Positions 33,107 through 42,475 of a stretch of 64,000 nt of DNA are shown here, one piece after another. The notes beneath the pieces were generated by a model. The model was not told the origin of the DNA and made no database searches. It saw only the letters and a program-made list of their open reading frames with translations. The stretch is from positions 1-64,000 of the forward strand of contig RIAZ01000024.1 of the NCBI GenBank assembly GCA_003762615.1, in the 5' to 3' direction. Position 1 is the stretch's first letter, and each line of letters opens with the position of its first letter. Source of the stretch: Muribaculaceae bacterium Isolate-037 (Harlan). Its GTDB lineage: Bacteria; Bacteroidota; Bacteroidia; Bacteroidales; Muribaculaceae. The translations under genes and the position numbers were made by a program.

Positions 33107-34048
33107 ATGAGTAACGGATACTATTTATCTCAGCGAGACAAGCAACAGGCTCTTATCGGTTCGGATGTGTTCAGAAATGATAATGGTAATGGCAAGTTCA
33201 TGGGAAAGAATTATCCTTTTGTTTTAGCAAAAGGGGAAAACAACTTGTTCCCGCCTGTAAACGAAGTAGAAAGATACTTTTCAGATAATCATATATCATG
33301 GTGGGGTGGTTACTCTCCGACAGGACACATTTTGTCTTCTCAGATGGCTTGCCTGAATCATTTATTCCCAATAATGAATGATAAGGATTCGGTTTTGGCA
33401 ATCCTAAATGGGGTTCGGGATAATTTCAAGGAGGTGCTTCCAATAAGATGCGACAAAAATCCACAATATATAGCATTTGAAGTTGTAAGTTCAGCCGATC
33501 ACTTGAATGAGGAGGCTTCAACCAGAGGTTCAAACTGCACATCTGTCGATGCGTTGATTCTTGCAGTTGATAAGAATGATAAAGTATGGCTGATTCCTAT
33601 TGAATGGAAATACACTGAGCATTACGGCACTGAAGACAAGTCCGCAGGAAACAAGGGTGAGACACGTAAGGCAAGATACAATCAGTTAATTACTGATTCA
33701 AAGCAGTTGAAAACACTACCTGACTTTAAGATTTACTATCAAGAGCCTTTCTATCAATTAATGCGGCAGACCTTGTGGTCTGAACAGGTAGTGTTACATA
33801 AAGATATGGAGATACTTAAAGCTGATGACTATTTGCACATTCATGTGATACCGGATACTAATGTAGCATTGCTTCGTAATGATCATCGTTACCCATACAA
33901 AGTCTCTGGACTGGGTATGGAAGACACATGGCGTTATTGTCTGACAGATCAGTCTAAATATGAAATAATTGACCCGAAAAAGTTATTGTCTCCAATTATG
34001 TCGAAATATCCGGAACTTGCTGAATACCTTGAAACAAGATACTGGTGA
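33107..34048 (+). CDS. PD-(D/E)XK nuclease-like protein, PGN_0703-type
   Basis: A 313-residue protein with a restriction-endonuclease-like active site: Asp148 in TSVDALIL, and Glu166 and Lys168 in IPIEWKYTE, with Glu125 in AFEVVSS as a possible further ligand. The spacing of D and ExK is that of PD-(D/E)XK nucleases. The GSNCTSVDA and IEWKYTEHYG phrases are like the PGN_0703 family of putative restriction endonucleases. No methyltransferase or specificity gene is nearby, so it is not a standard restriction system. It ends 13 bp before the convergent nrdG. Its partners may be the two small upstream ORFs. Confidence 0.75.
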   Translation: MSNGYYLSQRDKQQALIGSDVFRNDNGNGKFMGKNYPFVLAKGENNLFPPVNEVERYFSDNHISWWGGYSPTGHILSSQMACLNHLFPIMNDKDSVLAILNGVRDNFKEVLPIRCDKNPQYIAFEVVSSADHLNEEASTRGSNCTSVDALILAVDKNDKVWLIPIEWKYTEHYGTEDKSAGNKGETRKARYNQLITDSKQLKTLPDFKIYYQEPFYQLMRQTLWSEQVVLHKDMEILKADDYLHIHVIPDTNVALLRNDHRYPYKVSGLGMEDTWRYCLTDQSKYEIIDPKKLLSPIMSKYPELAEYLETRYW

Positions 34049-34061
34049 ATCGTAGTATATC

Positions 34062-34562
34062 TTATTGCCATAATATTATTTTGGAGGATGCAAGGGATTC
34101 CTGAATGTCGATGATCCGTTGGTTGGCGGAGCCGCGAAATAGGAGGTCGGGATCTTTTTGCGCCATGATGAAGGGACCTTCCACCACTACGTCAGCATTG
34201 CGGATTGTGTCGGTGAGGAGGGGAGTGGCAATTATCTCCTCCCATGTATAGCCGGTGTAGACCCATACGTTTCTGCCGTTTCTCTTTAGGGCGTCAATAA
34301 GAAATTTCGTTGATTTTGGATTACAAAGCGGGTCCCCACCCGATAAGGTAACGTTGAAATCCTCCTCCTCTACGATATCGAGAATCTTGGAAAGTGTTGT
34401 CGGTGTCCCTCCGGTTTTGTTCCAAGAGGATGGATTGTGGCAACCGGGGCAACGGTGATTGCATCCGGCAAGATAAATGGATGTGCGGAACCCCGGTCCG
34501 TCGACCGTGGTTCCGCGCATTATTGAGAGTACGTTGAAAACGATGTTGTCAGATTGTGGCAT
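34062..34562 (-). CDS. nrdG: Anaerobic ribonucleotide reductase activating protein
   Basis: A 166-residue radical-SAM enzyme that makes the glycyl radical on NrdD. The cluster motif is AGCNHRCPGCHN (CxxxCxxC) near residues 31-42, followed by SGGDPLCNP, a SAM-binding GGDP motif. It starts 15 bp after nrdD, and the pair forms an operon transcribed leftward. Its 3' end nearly meets the nuclease-like gene of the island. Confidence 0.95.
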   Translation of the reverse strand: MPQSDNIVFNVLSIMRGTTVDGPGFRTSIYLAGCNHRCPGCHNPSSWNKTGGTPTTLSKILDIVEEEDFNVTLSGGDPLCNPKSTKFLIDALKRNGRNVWVYTGYTWEEIIATPLLTDTIRNADVVVEGPFIMAQKDPDLLFRGSANQRIIDIQESLASSKIILWQ

Positions 34563-34577
34563 TTTGTCTGAGTTAGA

Positions 34578-36782
34578 TTATTCATGCACCACACGGTCAT
34601 TAAGCTCGGCAAGTTTGCCGGAGTTCCAACGGTCGGTAGTGCCGACGAGATAACCCGTGATACGCTGTATAGTCTCAAATTTCACTCCGCATTTCGGGCA
34701 TACCGTCTGATTCTTGTCGGCATTCTCATAACCGCATTTCGGGCAATGGTTACGGTTGTGGTTGACAGAGCCGTATCCGATGTTATACTTATCCATCATA
34801 TCGACGATCTGCATGATAGCCTCCTCATTATGAGTGGCATCACCGTCAATCTCCACATAGAAGATGTGTCCGCCGCGAGTGAGGTCATGATAGGGAGCCT
34901 CAATTTTGGCCTTGTGGCGCGGAGAGCAATGGTAATACACCGGCACATGGTTGGAGTTGGTGTAATAATCCTTGTCGGTAACGCCCGGTATCACGCCGAA
35001 CACTTTCCTGTCAACTTTCGTGAATTTTCCGGAAAGACCCTCTGCCGGAGTTGCAAGGACGGAATAATTATGTCCGTACTTGTCGCAATAGCCGTTAACC
35101 TTGTCGCGGAAGAAGGTGACTATCTTCAGACCGAGTTGCTGTGCCTCGTCAGATTCACCGTGATGCTTGCCGATGAGGGCGATAAGACACTCTGCCAATC
35201 CGATGAACCCAATGCCGAGGGTGCCCTGATTTATCACCGGTTCGATAGTGTCGTTAGGTTTTAGCCCGTTTGCATGATTCCAAAGCACGCTCATCACGAG
35301 AGGGAATTGCTTTGCAAGGGCTGTCTTCTGGAACTGGAATCGTTCCTCAAGCTGTAGGGCAGTGATGTCAAGCACCTTCTCCAGTTTCTCAAAAAACTTG
35401 TTGATTCTCTCCTCCTGATTCTTAATATTCATCACCTCAATGGCTATGCGCACGATATTGACAGTGGTGAAAGAGAGGTTGCCTCGCCCTACGGAAGTCT
35501 TCTCGCCATATCTGTTCTCAAATACGCGTGTGCGGCATCCCATGGTTGCCACCTCATATTGATAGCGCAAAGGGTCGTCTTCTCTCCATAGCTCATGCTG
35601 ATTATAGGATGCGTCAAGATTGAGGAAGTTGGGGAAGAAGCGGCGGGCAGTCACCTTGCAGGCCATTTTATATAGGTCGTAGTTAGGATCCTCTGGAAGA
35701 TAGCTTACTCCACGTTTCTTTTTCCATATCTGTATGGGGAAGATTGCAGTCGCGCCATTCCCGACACCTTCGTAGGTGGAGTTGAGCATCTCACGTATCA
35801 CGCAACGACCTTCGGCAGACGTATCGGTGCCGTAGTTTACGGAGGAGAAAACCACCTGGTTACCACCACGAGAATGTATCGTATTCATATTGTGGATGAA
35901 AGCCTCCATCGACTGATGCACTCTTCCTACAGTCTTGTTGATTGCATGTTGCAGATAGCGTTCATCCCCCTCCAGACCGTCAAGCGGTTTTTTAATATAA
36001 TCTTTAAATTGTGCCTCCTTCAGGTGGGAGAGATCCTTATCGACGAGTTGCTGGAGATTGTCTACCTCCTCAATGAAACTTGCCCTTACGTAAGGGGCAA
36101 GATAGAAATCGAGAGCCGGGATAGCCTGTCCGCCGTGCATCTCATTCTGAGCCGTCTCGAGCGATATGCAGGCTATCACGCTTGCCGTCTCGATTCTCTT
36201 TGCCGGGCGCGATTCGCCATGACCTGCCACAAACCCGTTCTCCAGGATACGGTTGAGAGGGTGCTGCACGCAAGTGAGGCTCTTTGTTGGGTAATAATCC
36301 TTGTCGTGGATATGGATATAGTTGTTTTTTACCGCATTCTTTACAGTGTTGGAAAGAAGGTAGTCGTCAACGAACGGTTTGGTAGTTTCGGAAGCGAACT
36401 TCATCATCATACCGGCAGGAGAATCCGTGTTCATATTGGCATTCTCGCGGGTTATGTCGTTGTTCTTCGCTTCGATTATTTCCAGGAACATGTCGCGGGT
36501 CTTTGCCTGTCGGGCAATAGAACGTTGGTCGCGGTATGCGATATATTTCTTGGCTACATCCTTACGTGCGGATTTCATCAGTTCGAATTCCACGGAATCC
36601 TGAATCTGCTCCACAGTCATGCGATGCGAACCGTTCATTCCGATACGGTCGGTTATCTTTTGAATGAGACTTTCGTCCTCGCCACGTTCGGTGGCGATCA
36701 TGGCCTTTCTTATGGCCGCCTTGATTTTGTCTTCATTATATCCGACAACCCTACCGTCGCGTTTCTCAACAATCTGTATCAT
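34578..36782 (-). CDS. nrdD: Anaerobic ribonucleoside-triphosphate reductase
   Basis: A 734-residue class III ribonucleotide reductase making dNTPs without oxygen. The ATP-cone allosteric domain is at the start (IVEKRDGRVVGYNEDKIKAAI). The catalytic barrel follows, and near the end the zinc site CPKCGYENADKNQTVCPKCG is followed by the glycyl-radical loop RITGYLVGTTDRW. Family length is normal. The promoter is upstream at 36843-36874. No class I reductase gene is in the window. Confidence 0.97.
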   Translation of the reverse strand: MIQIVEKRDGRVVGYNEDKIKAAIRKAMIATERGEDESLIQKITDRIGMNGSHRMTVEQIQDSVEFELMKSARKDVAKKYIAYRDQRSIARQAKTRDMFLEIIEAKNNDITRENANMNTDSPAGMMMKFASETTKPFVDDYLLSNTVKNAVKNNYIHIHDKDYYPTKSLTCVQHPLNRILENGFVAGHGESRPAKRIETASVIACISLETAQNEMHGGQAIPALDFYLAPYVRASFIEEVDNLQQLVDKDLSHLKEAQFKDYIKKPLDGLEGDERYLQHAINKTVGRVHQSMEAFIHNMNTIHSRGGNQVVFSSVNYGTDTSAEGRCVIREMLNSTYEGVGNGATAIFPIQIWKKKRGVSYLPEDPNYDLYKMACKVTARRFFPNFLNLDASYNQHELWREDDPLRYQYEVATMGCRTRVFENRYGEKTSVGRGNLSFTTVNIVRIAIEVMNIKNQEERINKFFEKLEKVLDITALQLEERFQFQKTALAKQFPLVMSVLWNHANGLKPNDTIEPVINQGTLGIGFIGLAECLIALIGKHHGESDEAQQLGLKIVTFFRDKVNGYCDKYGHNYSVLATPAEGLSGKFTKVDRKVFGVIPGVTDKDYYTNSNHVPVYYHCSPRHKAKIEAPYHDLTRGGHIFYVEIDGDATHNEEAIMQIVDMMDKYNIGYGSVNHNRNHCPKCGYENADKNQTVCPKCGVKFETIQRITGYLVGTTDRWNSGKLAELNDRVVHE

Positions 36783-36842
36783 AATTTTGGCAATTTGTTT
36801 GCGTGAAAATATCCGAGATAAAGCCTTTTTTTAAGACCGATG

Positions 36843-36874
36843 CAAAGGTATTGTAAAAATATTTCATCTGCAAA
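36843..36874 (-). promoter_or_regulatory. Promoter of nrdD-nrdG
   Basis: Read on the minus strand, TTTG (36871-36874), a 20-bp spacer and TACCTTTG (36843-36850) match the Bacteroidota consensus exactly. The start codon is 60 bp downstream. Confidence 0.75.
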
Positions 36875-37121
36875 TTTTATAATGAAAAGTTTTATTAAAA
36901 TTTTTATTTTGGAAAACTTTTAAGAGTGGTTAAAAATATAAATATTTGATATATAATAAAATGAAAAATATTTTGGAAAACTTTTTGAAATTTGAAATAA
37001 AATATTATTGCGCAAAACCTTGCCGGAGATAATATTTATAGCGATGGATTGAAAGATTTTTTTGCATTTGTAAGTAATTTTTCAAAAATCTTGCGTTTAT
37101 GTTATAGATAAAAAGGATAAT

Positions 37122-37152
37122 ATTGACAAAAGAAAGGAACTGATTAAATTTA
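37122..37152 (+). promoter_or_regulatory. Possible promoter of the malic enzyme gene
   Basis: ATTG (37122-37125), a 19-bp spacer and TAAATTTA (37145-37152) fit the pattern with one mismatch in each box. It lies 57 bp before the start. Confidence 0.4.
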
Positions 37153-37209
37153 GTTGAAGTCTACAGGTAAAACAATTTGTCAGGTTCTTGAAAAGAGAAA
37201 TTAAACATC

Positions 37210-39483
37210 ATGTCAAAAGTTACAAAAGAAATGGCCCTTGATTATCATGAGGAGGGCAAGCCGGGAAAGATCGAAATAGTGCCAACGAAGCCCTACGCTT
37301 CGCAACATGATCTTGCCCTTGCGTATTCACCGGGTGTGGCATATCCCTGTCTGGAGATTGAGAAAGATCCGGAGGATGCCTACCGCTACACCAACAGAGG
37401 TAATCTTGTGGGCGTCATAAGCAATGGCACTGCAGTGCTTGGTCTTGGCGACATAGGTGCGCTTGCTGGCAAACCTGTAATGGAGGGGAAGGCCCTTCTG
37501 TTTAAGATTTTTGCGGGCCTTGATGCGTTTGACATTGAGATAAACGAGAAGGATCCCGATAAGATCATAGAGATCGTCAAGGCTATCGCGCCCACGTTCG
37601 GCGGAATAAATCTTGAGGATATAAAGGCTCCCGAGTGCTTCAAGATAGAGACGCGTCTTAAAGAGGAATGTGATATTCCGGTGATGCATGATGACCAGCA
37701 CGGCACGGCTATCATTTCCGGTGCCGGTCTGCTCAATGCCCTTCAGATACAGGGTAAGAAGATAGGAGATATACGTCTTGTTGTCAATGGTGCCGGTGCA
37801 GCTGCCATAAGTTGCACACGTCTTTACGTGGCATTGGGTGTCAATCCCAAAAATGTGGTGATGTGTGATTCAAAAGGCGTGATACGTGCTGACCGTGAGG
37901 GTCTCAACTCACAGAAGAGGGAGTTCGCCACCACACGTGATCTCCACACCTTGCAGGAGGCAATGAAGGATGCCGACGTATTCCTCGGTCTCAGCGTTGC
38001 TGATGTGGTCACTCCCGAGATGGTGCTCTCCATGGCTCCGCGTCCCATCGTGTTTGCCCTTGCCAATCCTAATCCGGAGATTGCCTACGACCTTGCCATG
38101 CAGACGCGTGACGATATCATCGTGGCAACAGGACGTAGCGATTATCCGAACCAGATCAACAACGTCATCGGCTTCCCGTATATATTCCGTGGCGCACTCG
38201 ATTGCGGTGCGACTGCAATCAATGAGGCGATGAAGATTGCCGCTGTGCATGCCATTGCCGATCTTGCAAAGGAGCCGGTTCCGTCAGTGGTGGATGAGGC
38301 TTACGGCATGAACAATATCACTTTCGGACGTGAGTATATCCTTCCGAAGGCACTCGACCCGCGTCTTCTTCTCTGCGTGGCTCCGGCTGTTGCAAAGGCT
38401 GCCGCTCAGTCGGGTATAGCACGTCGCCCGATACCTGATTGGGCTGCTTACCAGACTAAGCTCCGCAATCTTATGGGTGACGATGGCAAGATGATGCGCC
38501 ATATCTCTGATCTCGCAAAGCAGACGCCTAAGAGAGTGGTAATCTGCGAGGGCAACATGGATAATACGCTCCGTGCGGCAGTGCGTGTGGCTCAGGAGGG
38601 TGTATGCCGTCCTGTAGTGCTCGGCAATGAGGAGATGATTGAGAAGCGTGCCGCCCGTCTCGGTCTATCTCTCGATAAAGTTGAGATTGTCAATCCGCGT
38701 CATGACCGTGAGGCGGAGACCCGCGAACGCTATGCCAAGATTCTTGCAAGCAAGAAGGCACGTGAGGGCTTCACGTTCAACTTCGCACTTGACAAGATGT
38801 TTGAGCGTTCATATTTCGGCATGATGATGGTTGAGACAGGGGATGCCGATGCATGTCTTGCCTCCACATACTCTGCCGGAGAGGCTACTGCAAGCGATGT
38901 GGTTTCTATCATCGGACTCCAGGATGGCTACAGTCATTTTGCCACAATGCATATACTCAACACCCGTAAGGGCACATTCTTTATCGCCGACACGGCTGTG
39001 AATCCGGATGCAGATAAGGATGCACTTGTGGATATTGCCCGTCTTGCCGACCACACGGTGCGTTTCTTCGCACAGGAGCCGGTCATGGCGATGCTTTCCT
39101 ACAGTAATTTCGGCTCGTCGCAGCATGAGGAGGCTACGATGGTCGCTGCTGCGGTGAAAGAGTTGCATGAGAAATATCCGTCGCTTATTGTGGATGGTGA
39201 GATGCAGGTGGAATATGCACTCGACACCAAATTGCGCGACGAGACGTATCCTTTTAATACCCTTAAGGGTAAATGCGTCAACACTCTTATCTTCCCTAAC
39301 CTTACGGCTGCCAACTGCACCGGTAAGATGCTTCTATCAATGGGTATCGGCAGTATCGTCGGTCCGATACAGATGGGTTTGAAGAAACCTGTCTACTTCA
39401 CCAACAGCAACGCCTCCGAACAGGAGATATGTGATCTTGTGGCAATCGCAGCTCTTGACGCCATCACTCTTGAGAGAAAGTGA
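37210..39483 (+). CDS. maeB: NADP-dependent malic enzyme with phosphotransacetylase-like domain (MaeB type)
   Basis: A 757-residue fusion. Residues about 1-430 are malic enzyme, oxidatively decarboxylating malate to pyruvate and CO2, with LALAYSPGVAYPCLEI, GLGDIGALAGKPVMEGKALLF, VMHDDQHGTAIISGAGLLNAL and VVNGAGAAAISCTRLY (Rossmann). Residues about 430-757 are a phosphotransacetylase-like domain (VVICEGNMDNTLRAAVRV...GIGSIVGPIQMGLKKPVYF) that in MaeB is usually regulatory rather than catalytic, possibly sensing acetyl-CoA. Length matches E. coli MaeB (759). It is monocistronic, with a strong hairpin behind it. Confidence 0.95.
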   Translation: MSKVTKEMALDYHEEGKPGKIEIVPTKPYASQHDLALAYSPGVAYPCLEIEKDPEDAYRYTNRGNLVGVISNGTAVLGLGDIGALAGKPVMEGKALLFKIFAGLDAFDIEINEKDPDKIIEIVKAIAPTFGGINLEDIKAPECFKIETRLKEECDIPVMHDDQHGTAIISGAGLLNALQIQGKKIGDIRLVVNGAGAAAISCTRLYVALGVNPKNVVMCDSKGVIRADREGLNSQKREFATTRDLHTLQEAMKDADVFLGLSVADVVTPEMVLSMAPRPIVFALANPNPEIAYDLAMQTRDDIIVATGRSDYPNQINNVIGFPYIFRGALDCGATAINEAMKIAAVHAIADLAKEPVPSVVDEAYGMNNITFGREYILPKALDPRLLLCVAPAVAKAAAQSGIARRPIPDWAAYQTKLRNLMGDDGKMMRHISDLAKQTPKRVVICEGNMDNTLRAAVRVAQEGVCRPVVLGNEEMIEKRAARLGLSLDKVEIVNPRHDREAETRERYAKILASKKAREGFTFNFALDKMFERSYFGMMMVETGDADACLASTYSAGEATASDVVSIIGLQDGYSHFATMHILNTRKGTFFIADTAVNPDADKDALVDIARLADHTVRFFAQEPVMAMLSYSNFGSSQHEEATMVAAAVKELHEKYPSLIVDGEMQVEYALDTKLRDETYPFNTLKGKCVNTLIFPNLTAANCTGKMLLSMGIGSIVGPIQMGLKKPVYFTNSNASEQEICDLVAIAALDAITLERK

Positions 39484-39529
39484 TAAGTAAGTATCGGCAA
39501 CAACAAGTTGCGAAATAATGTAATGCTAA

Positions 39530-39567
39530 AAAGAGGATGTGTCAGTTTTTTTTGACACATCCTCTTT
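39530..39567. terminator. Bidirectional terminator between maeB and trkH
   Basis: AAAGAGGATGTGTCA (39530-39544) pairs perfectly with TGACACATCCTCTTT (39553-39567). Minus-strand transcripts end in a T run (CTCTTTTT), which suits the leftward dxs-trkA-trkH operon, and the plus strand fits maeB. Confidence 0.9.
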
Positions 39568-39662
39568 GTTAGTAAAATCACGTATAGGATAAACGAAATT
39601 ACGGCTTGAGAAACGGCAGTTTCCTAAGCCCTTAGAAATTCATGACGTTGATGTATAATTGT

Positions 39663-41138
39663 CTATTTTCTCCAGAAAGCGGGGAAGAAGAGAAGGAGGA
39701 TGGTGAATAGCTCAAGTCGCCCGACGAGCATCACGAAAGAGAGAAGCCATTTGCCGCCTGCCGGGATGAGGGAGAAATTGCCACCGAGCCCGGTGATGTC
39801 GGTTCCGAGTCCGGTGTTGGATATGGCTGAAAGCGCGACAAAGAAACTGTCTTTCAGCGGGAGCCCCATCAATACGAGAATGGAGCCGGCTACCATTATC
39901 ACAATCACATAGACGAAAAGGAAAGCAAGTGTCTTGTTGACTACTGCCGAGGGGGTTCCTTTTCCGTTGATACATACGGTAGTGACGGCACTCGGATGCA
40001 TTATCTTGTAGAACTCATTCTTTATGAATTTGAACAGCACAAGAAAGCGGTCGATTTTCGCACCACCCGATGTGCTGCCCGCACAAGCCCCCATCACCAT
40101 CATGATTATGAGGATTATGACCGCCATCGACCCCCAATCATGGAAGTCGGGCTCGGTCAATCCGGTTGAGGTCAGAATCGATACCGCCTGAAAGAGTGGA
40201 TCAATCGTGATGTCGTCGAGATGGTGGTATAATCCTTTGGCAATCACGTTCAGGGTGAGCGCGACATAGCAGATGAATATGATGAATATATACCATCTCA
40301 GCACGTCATTGCGGAATGCTGAACGGAATTTGCCACACACCATTTTATATATGAGAGAGAAATTCACGCCTCCCAGAAACATGAAGACAGTGAGCAGAAT
40401 CTTTACGTAAGTGTCAGCCGCTTCGCTTATGGAGATATCGCTATTGGAGAATCCTCCGGTCGACATTGTGGAGAGTCCGTAGCAGATGGCATCAAATACT
40501 GACATTTCCGAGAATGTCAGAAGCACAATGAGCAGGGTAGTGAGGGATATATATACGAGCCACAGGCTCTGCGCCGTGAAACTGACGCGTGGTCGCAGCT
40601 TGTCATGGGTTATGCCTGTCACTTCCGCATTAAACAGCTGCATGCCTCCCTGATAGTTGAGCATCGGCACTACGGCAAGCGTGAAGAGGATTATTCCGAG
40701 ACCTCCGATCCATTGCACGATACATCTCCACAGCAATATGGAATTGGGCACGCCTTCAAGAGTGTCGAGCACGGTGGCGCCTGTAGTGGTGAATCCGCTC
40801 ATCGTCTCAAAAAAAGCATCGGTCACTCCGAGATGAGTGCCACACATCAGAAACGGTAGCATCCCGAAGAGCGATAGTATCACCCATATCAATCCGGTCA
40901 GCACGATTGCCTCACGTTTCCCCATCTCCCTGCTTTTGGGATGAAGACTCACCATGGAGATTCCGCAAGTGGCAGTGATGCCCATGCACACCAGAAACAT
41001 GAATGCACTCTCCTCCCTATATATAAGTCCTGTCGCAAACGGTATAGTCATGAATGCCGTTTCGATAAGAAGAAGCCACCCGATCACGCGCAGCAGCATC
41101 CTTACGTTGAGATAGCCGGTATGTCGTTTGAAAGCCAT
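39663..41138 (-). CDS. trkH: Trk potassium uptake protein TrkH
   Basis: A 491-residue K+ channel-like membrane subunit of the Trk system, driven and gated by TrkA. Selectivity-filter-like loops are seen in FETMSGFTTTGATVLD, GLSTMSTGGFSNSD, SILTSTGLTEPDF and ISNTGLGTDITGLG. Length matches the family. It starts two bases after the trkA stop, so the two are translated together. Confidence 0.95.
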   Translation of the reverse strand: MAFKRHTGYLNVRMLLRVIGWLLLIETAFMTIPFATGLIYREESAFMFLVCMGITATCGISMVSLHPKSREMGKREAIVLTGLIWVILSLFGMLPFLMCGTHLGVTDAFFETMSGFTTTGATVLDTLEGVPNSILLWRCIVQWIGGLGIILFTLAVVPMLNYQGGMQLFNAEVTGITHDKLRPRVSFTAQSLWLVYISLTTLLIVLLTFSEMSVFDAICYGLSTMSTGGFSNSDISISEAADTYVKILLTVFMFLGGVNFSLIYKMVCGKFRSAFRNDVLRWYIFIIFICYVALTLNVIAKGLYHHLDDITIDPLFQAVSILTSTGLTEPDFHDWGSMAVIILIIMMVMGACAGSTSGGAKIDRFLVLFKFIKNEFYKIMHPSAVTTVCINGKGTPSAVVNKTLAFLFVYVIVIMVAGSILVLMGLPLKDSFFVALSAISNTGLGTDITGLGGNFSLIPAGGKWLLSFVMLVGRLELFTILLLFFPAFWRK

Positions 41139-41140
41139 GA

Positions 41141-42475
41141 TCAGTTAAACCATTTTTCAATTTTACTGATGGTGCCGCTAAGACAGAACACGACGACAAA
41201 ATCTCCCGGTTGCAGATGAGTGTTACCGCTGACGAGCATGCACTCATTATCCCTCACCATTGCGGCGAGAGTCATTCCGAAGGGGAGATGAAGATCCTTC
41301 ACCGGTGCCTTTGCAATTTTCGCCCCATGTCGCACAGGCATTTCCGCCACTTCTGCATCTGCCAGGGCAAGACATTTCGCGTTGCTTTGGTCTGCATCAA
41401 GAAGAATCTTGAAAATATGGCTCGAAGCCAGTAGTTTCTTATTTATGATGGTGCCGATGTTCAGATTCTCCGCCTGACTGACAAACTGAAGGTTCTCCAC
41501 GTCAGCGATGGTCTTGGGCACACCAAATTCCTTTGCTGAAAGACATGACAATATGTTGGTCTCCGAAAAATCGGTAAGGGCGAGAAACGCATCATACTGA
41601 TATATGTTGTTCTCACGGAGCACCTCGATGTCGCGTCCGTCGCCATACACAATCTCGCAGTCGGGCAATGCTGTAGCCATGTATTCGCAATTATCCCTGT
41701 CGTTGTCAATTATCTTGATATGGAATTTATCATGAAAGCGTTTCGCGAAACGTCGCGCGATGCGGCTTCCACCCATTATGAGAGCCTTCTTGATCACGCG
41801 TTTCTTCTTGCCGCAGAGATCGCGCACAATCTGTATATAGGGTGGGGTGGTGATGAAATACACGATGTCGTCAAATTCCAGTTTGTCGTTACCGCCCGGG
41901 ATGATAGTCTCATTGTTGCGTTTGATTGCCGCTACATGGAAATTATGTTCCCTTACGGGGAGGTCTTTCAGCTTGTAATTTATAAGAGGCGACTGGCTAT
42001 GCAGCTTCACGCCGATAAGTAGAAGTCCTCCGCCATGAAGCTCTCCCCAATATCTTGCCCAATTATGAGCCAGCGACAGATTGATTTCATCAGCGGCAAG
42101 GTCTTCCGGATAAATAAGGAAGTCAGCTCCGATATCCTTCAGAATCTCACCGTTGTGGCTGTCAAGAAATTCAGAACTGTCAATTCTTGCCACAGTCTTC
42201 TTTGCCCCGAGTCTTTTCGCTATTGCGCACGACGTCAGATTGCGTGTCTCGTAGGGAGTCACGGCAATATACAGGTCGGTGTTGTCGACACCGACGTCGC
42301 GTAGCGTGTCGAACGAGGATGTCGATCCGTTCCAAGTCATCAGGTTGTAGTTGTCGTTGATTACGTCCAGCCTTGATTGGTCGCTGTCAAGCAGAATTAT
42401 ATCCTGATCCTCATTAGAGAGGAGCTTGGCAAGATGGGTCCCGACTTCACCGGCACCTGCAATTACAATCTTCAT
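41141..42475 (-). CDS. trkA: Trk potassium uptake regulator TrkA
   Basis: A 444-residue cytoplasmic regulator with two tandem RCK modules that bind NAD(H) and gate TrkH. The Rossmann fingerprints are IAGAGEVGTHLAKLL at the start and IMGGSRIARRFAKRF near residue 230; each is followed by a TrkA-C domain (for example LQPGDFVVVFCL at the end). It overlaps the dxs stop (TGATG) and precedes trkH. Confidence 0.95.
   Translation of the reverse strand: MKIVIAGAGEVGTHLAKLLSNEDQDIILLDSDQSRLDVINDNYNLMTWNGSTSSFDTLRDVGVDNTDLYIAVTPYETRNLTSCAIAKRLGAKKTVARIDSSEFLDSHNGEILKDIGADFLIYPEDLAADEINLSLAHNWARYWGELHGGGLLLIGVKLHSQSPLINYKLKDLPVREHNFHVAAIKRNNETIIPGGNDKLEFDDIVYFITTPPYIQIVRDLCGKKKRVIKKALIMGGSRIARRFAKRFHDKFHIKIIDNDRDNCEYMATALPDCEIVYGDGRDIEVLRENNIYQYDAFLALTDFSETNILSCLSAKEFGVPKTIADVENLQFVSQAENLNIGTIINKKLLASSHIFKILLDADQSNAKCLALADAEVAEMPVRHGAKIAKAPVKDLHLPFGMTLAAMVRDNECMLVSGNTHLQPGDFVVVFCLSGTISKIEKWFN

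Larger units (their letters stand above)
36783..37209. other. Divergent nrdD-malic enzyme regulatory region
   Basis: A very AT-rich region of 427 bp. It has the nrdD promoter, a possible maeB promoter and a 16-bp direct repeat (ATTTTGGAAAACTTTT at 36906-36921 and 36970-36985). A related GAAAAGTTTTA lies near 36885. These could be regulator sites. No gene, tRNA or recognised NrdR-box pattern was seen. Confidence 0.55.

Noticed and set aside
33107..34048. Complete restriction-modification system
   Set aside because: No methyltransferase or specificity gene is present in the island, so only a nuclease-like protein is claimed.
35874..36806. A 310-codon plus-strand ORF opposite nrdD
   Set aside because: Long but entirely antisense to a clear nrdD. 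Composition follows the complement of nrdD codons and no domain is visible.
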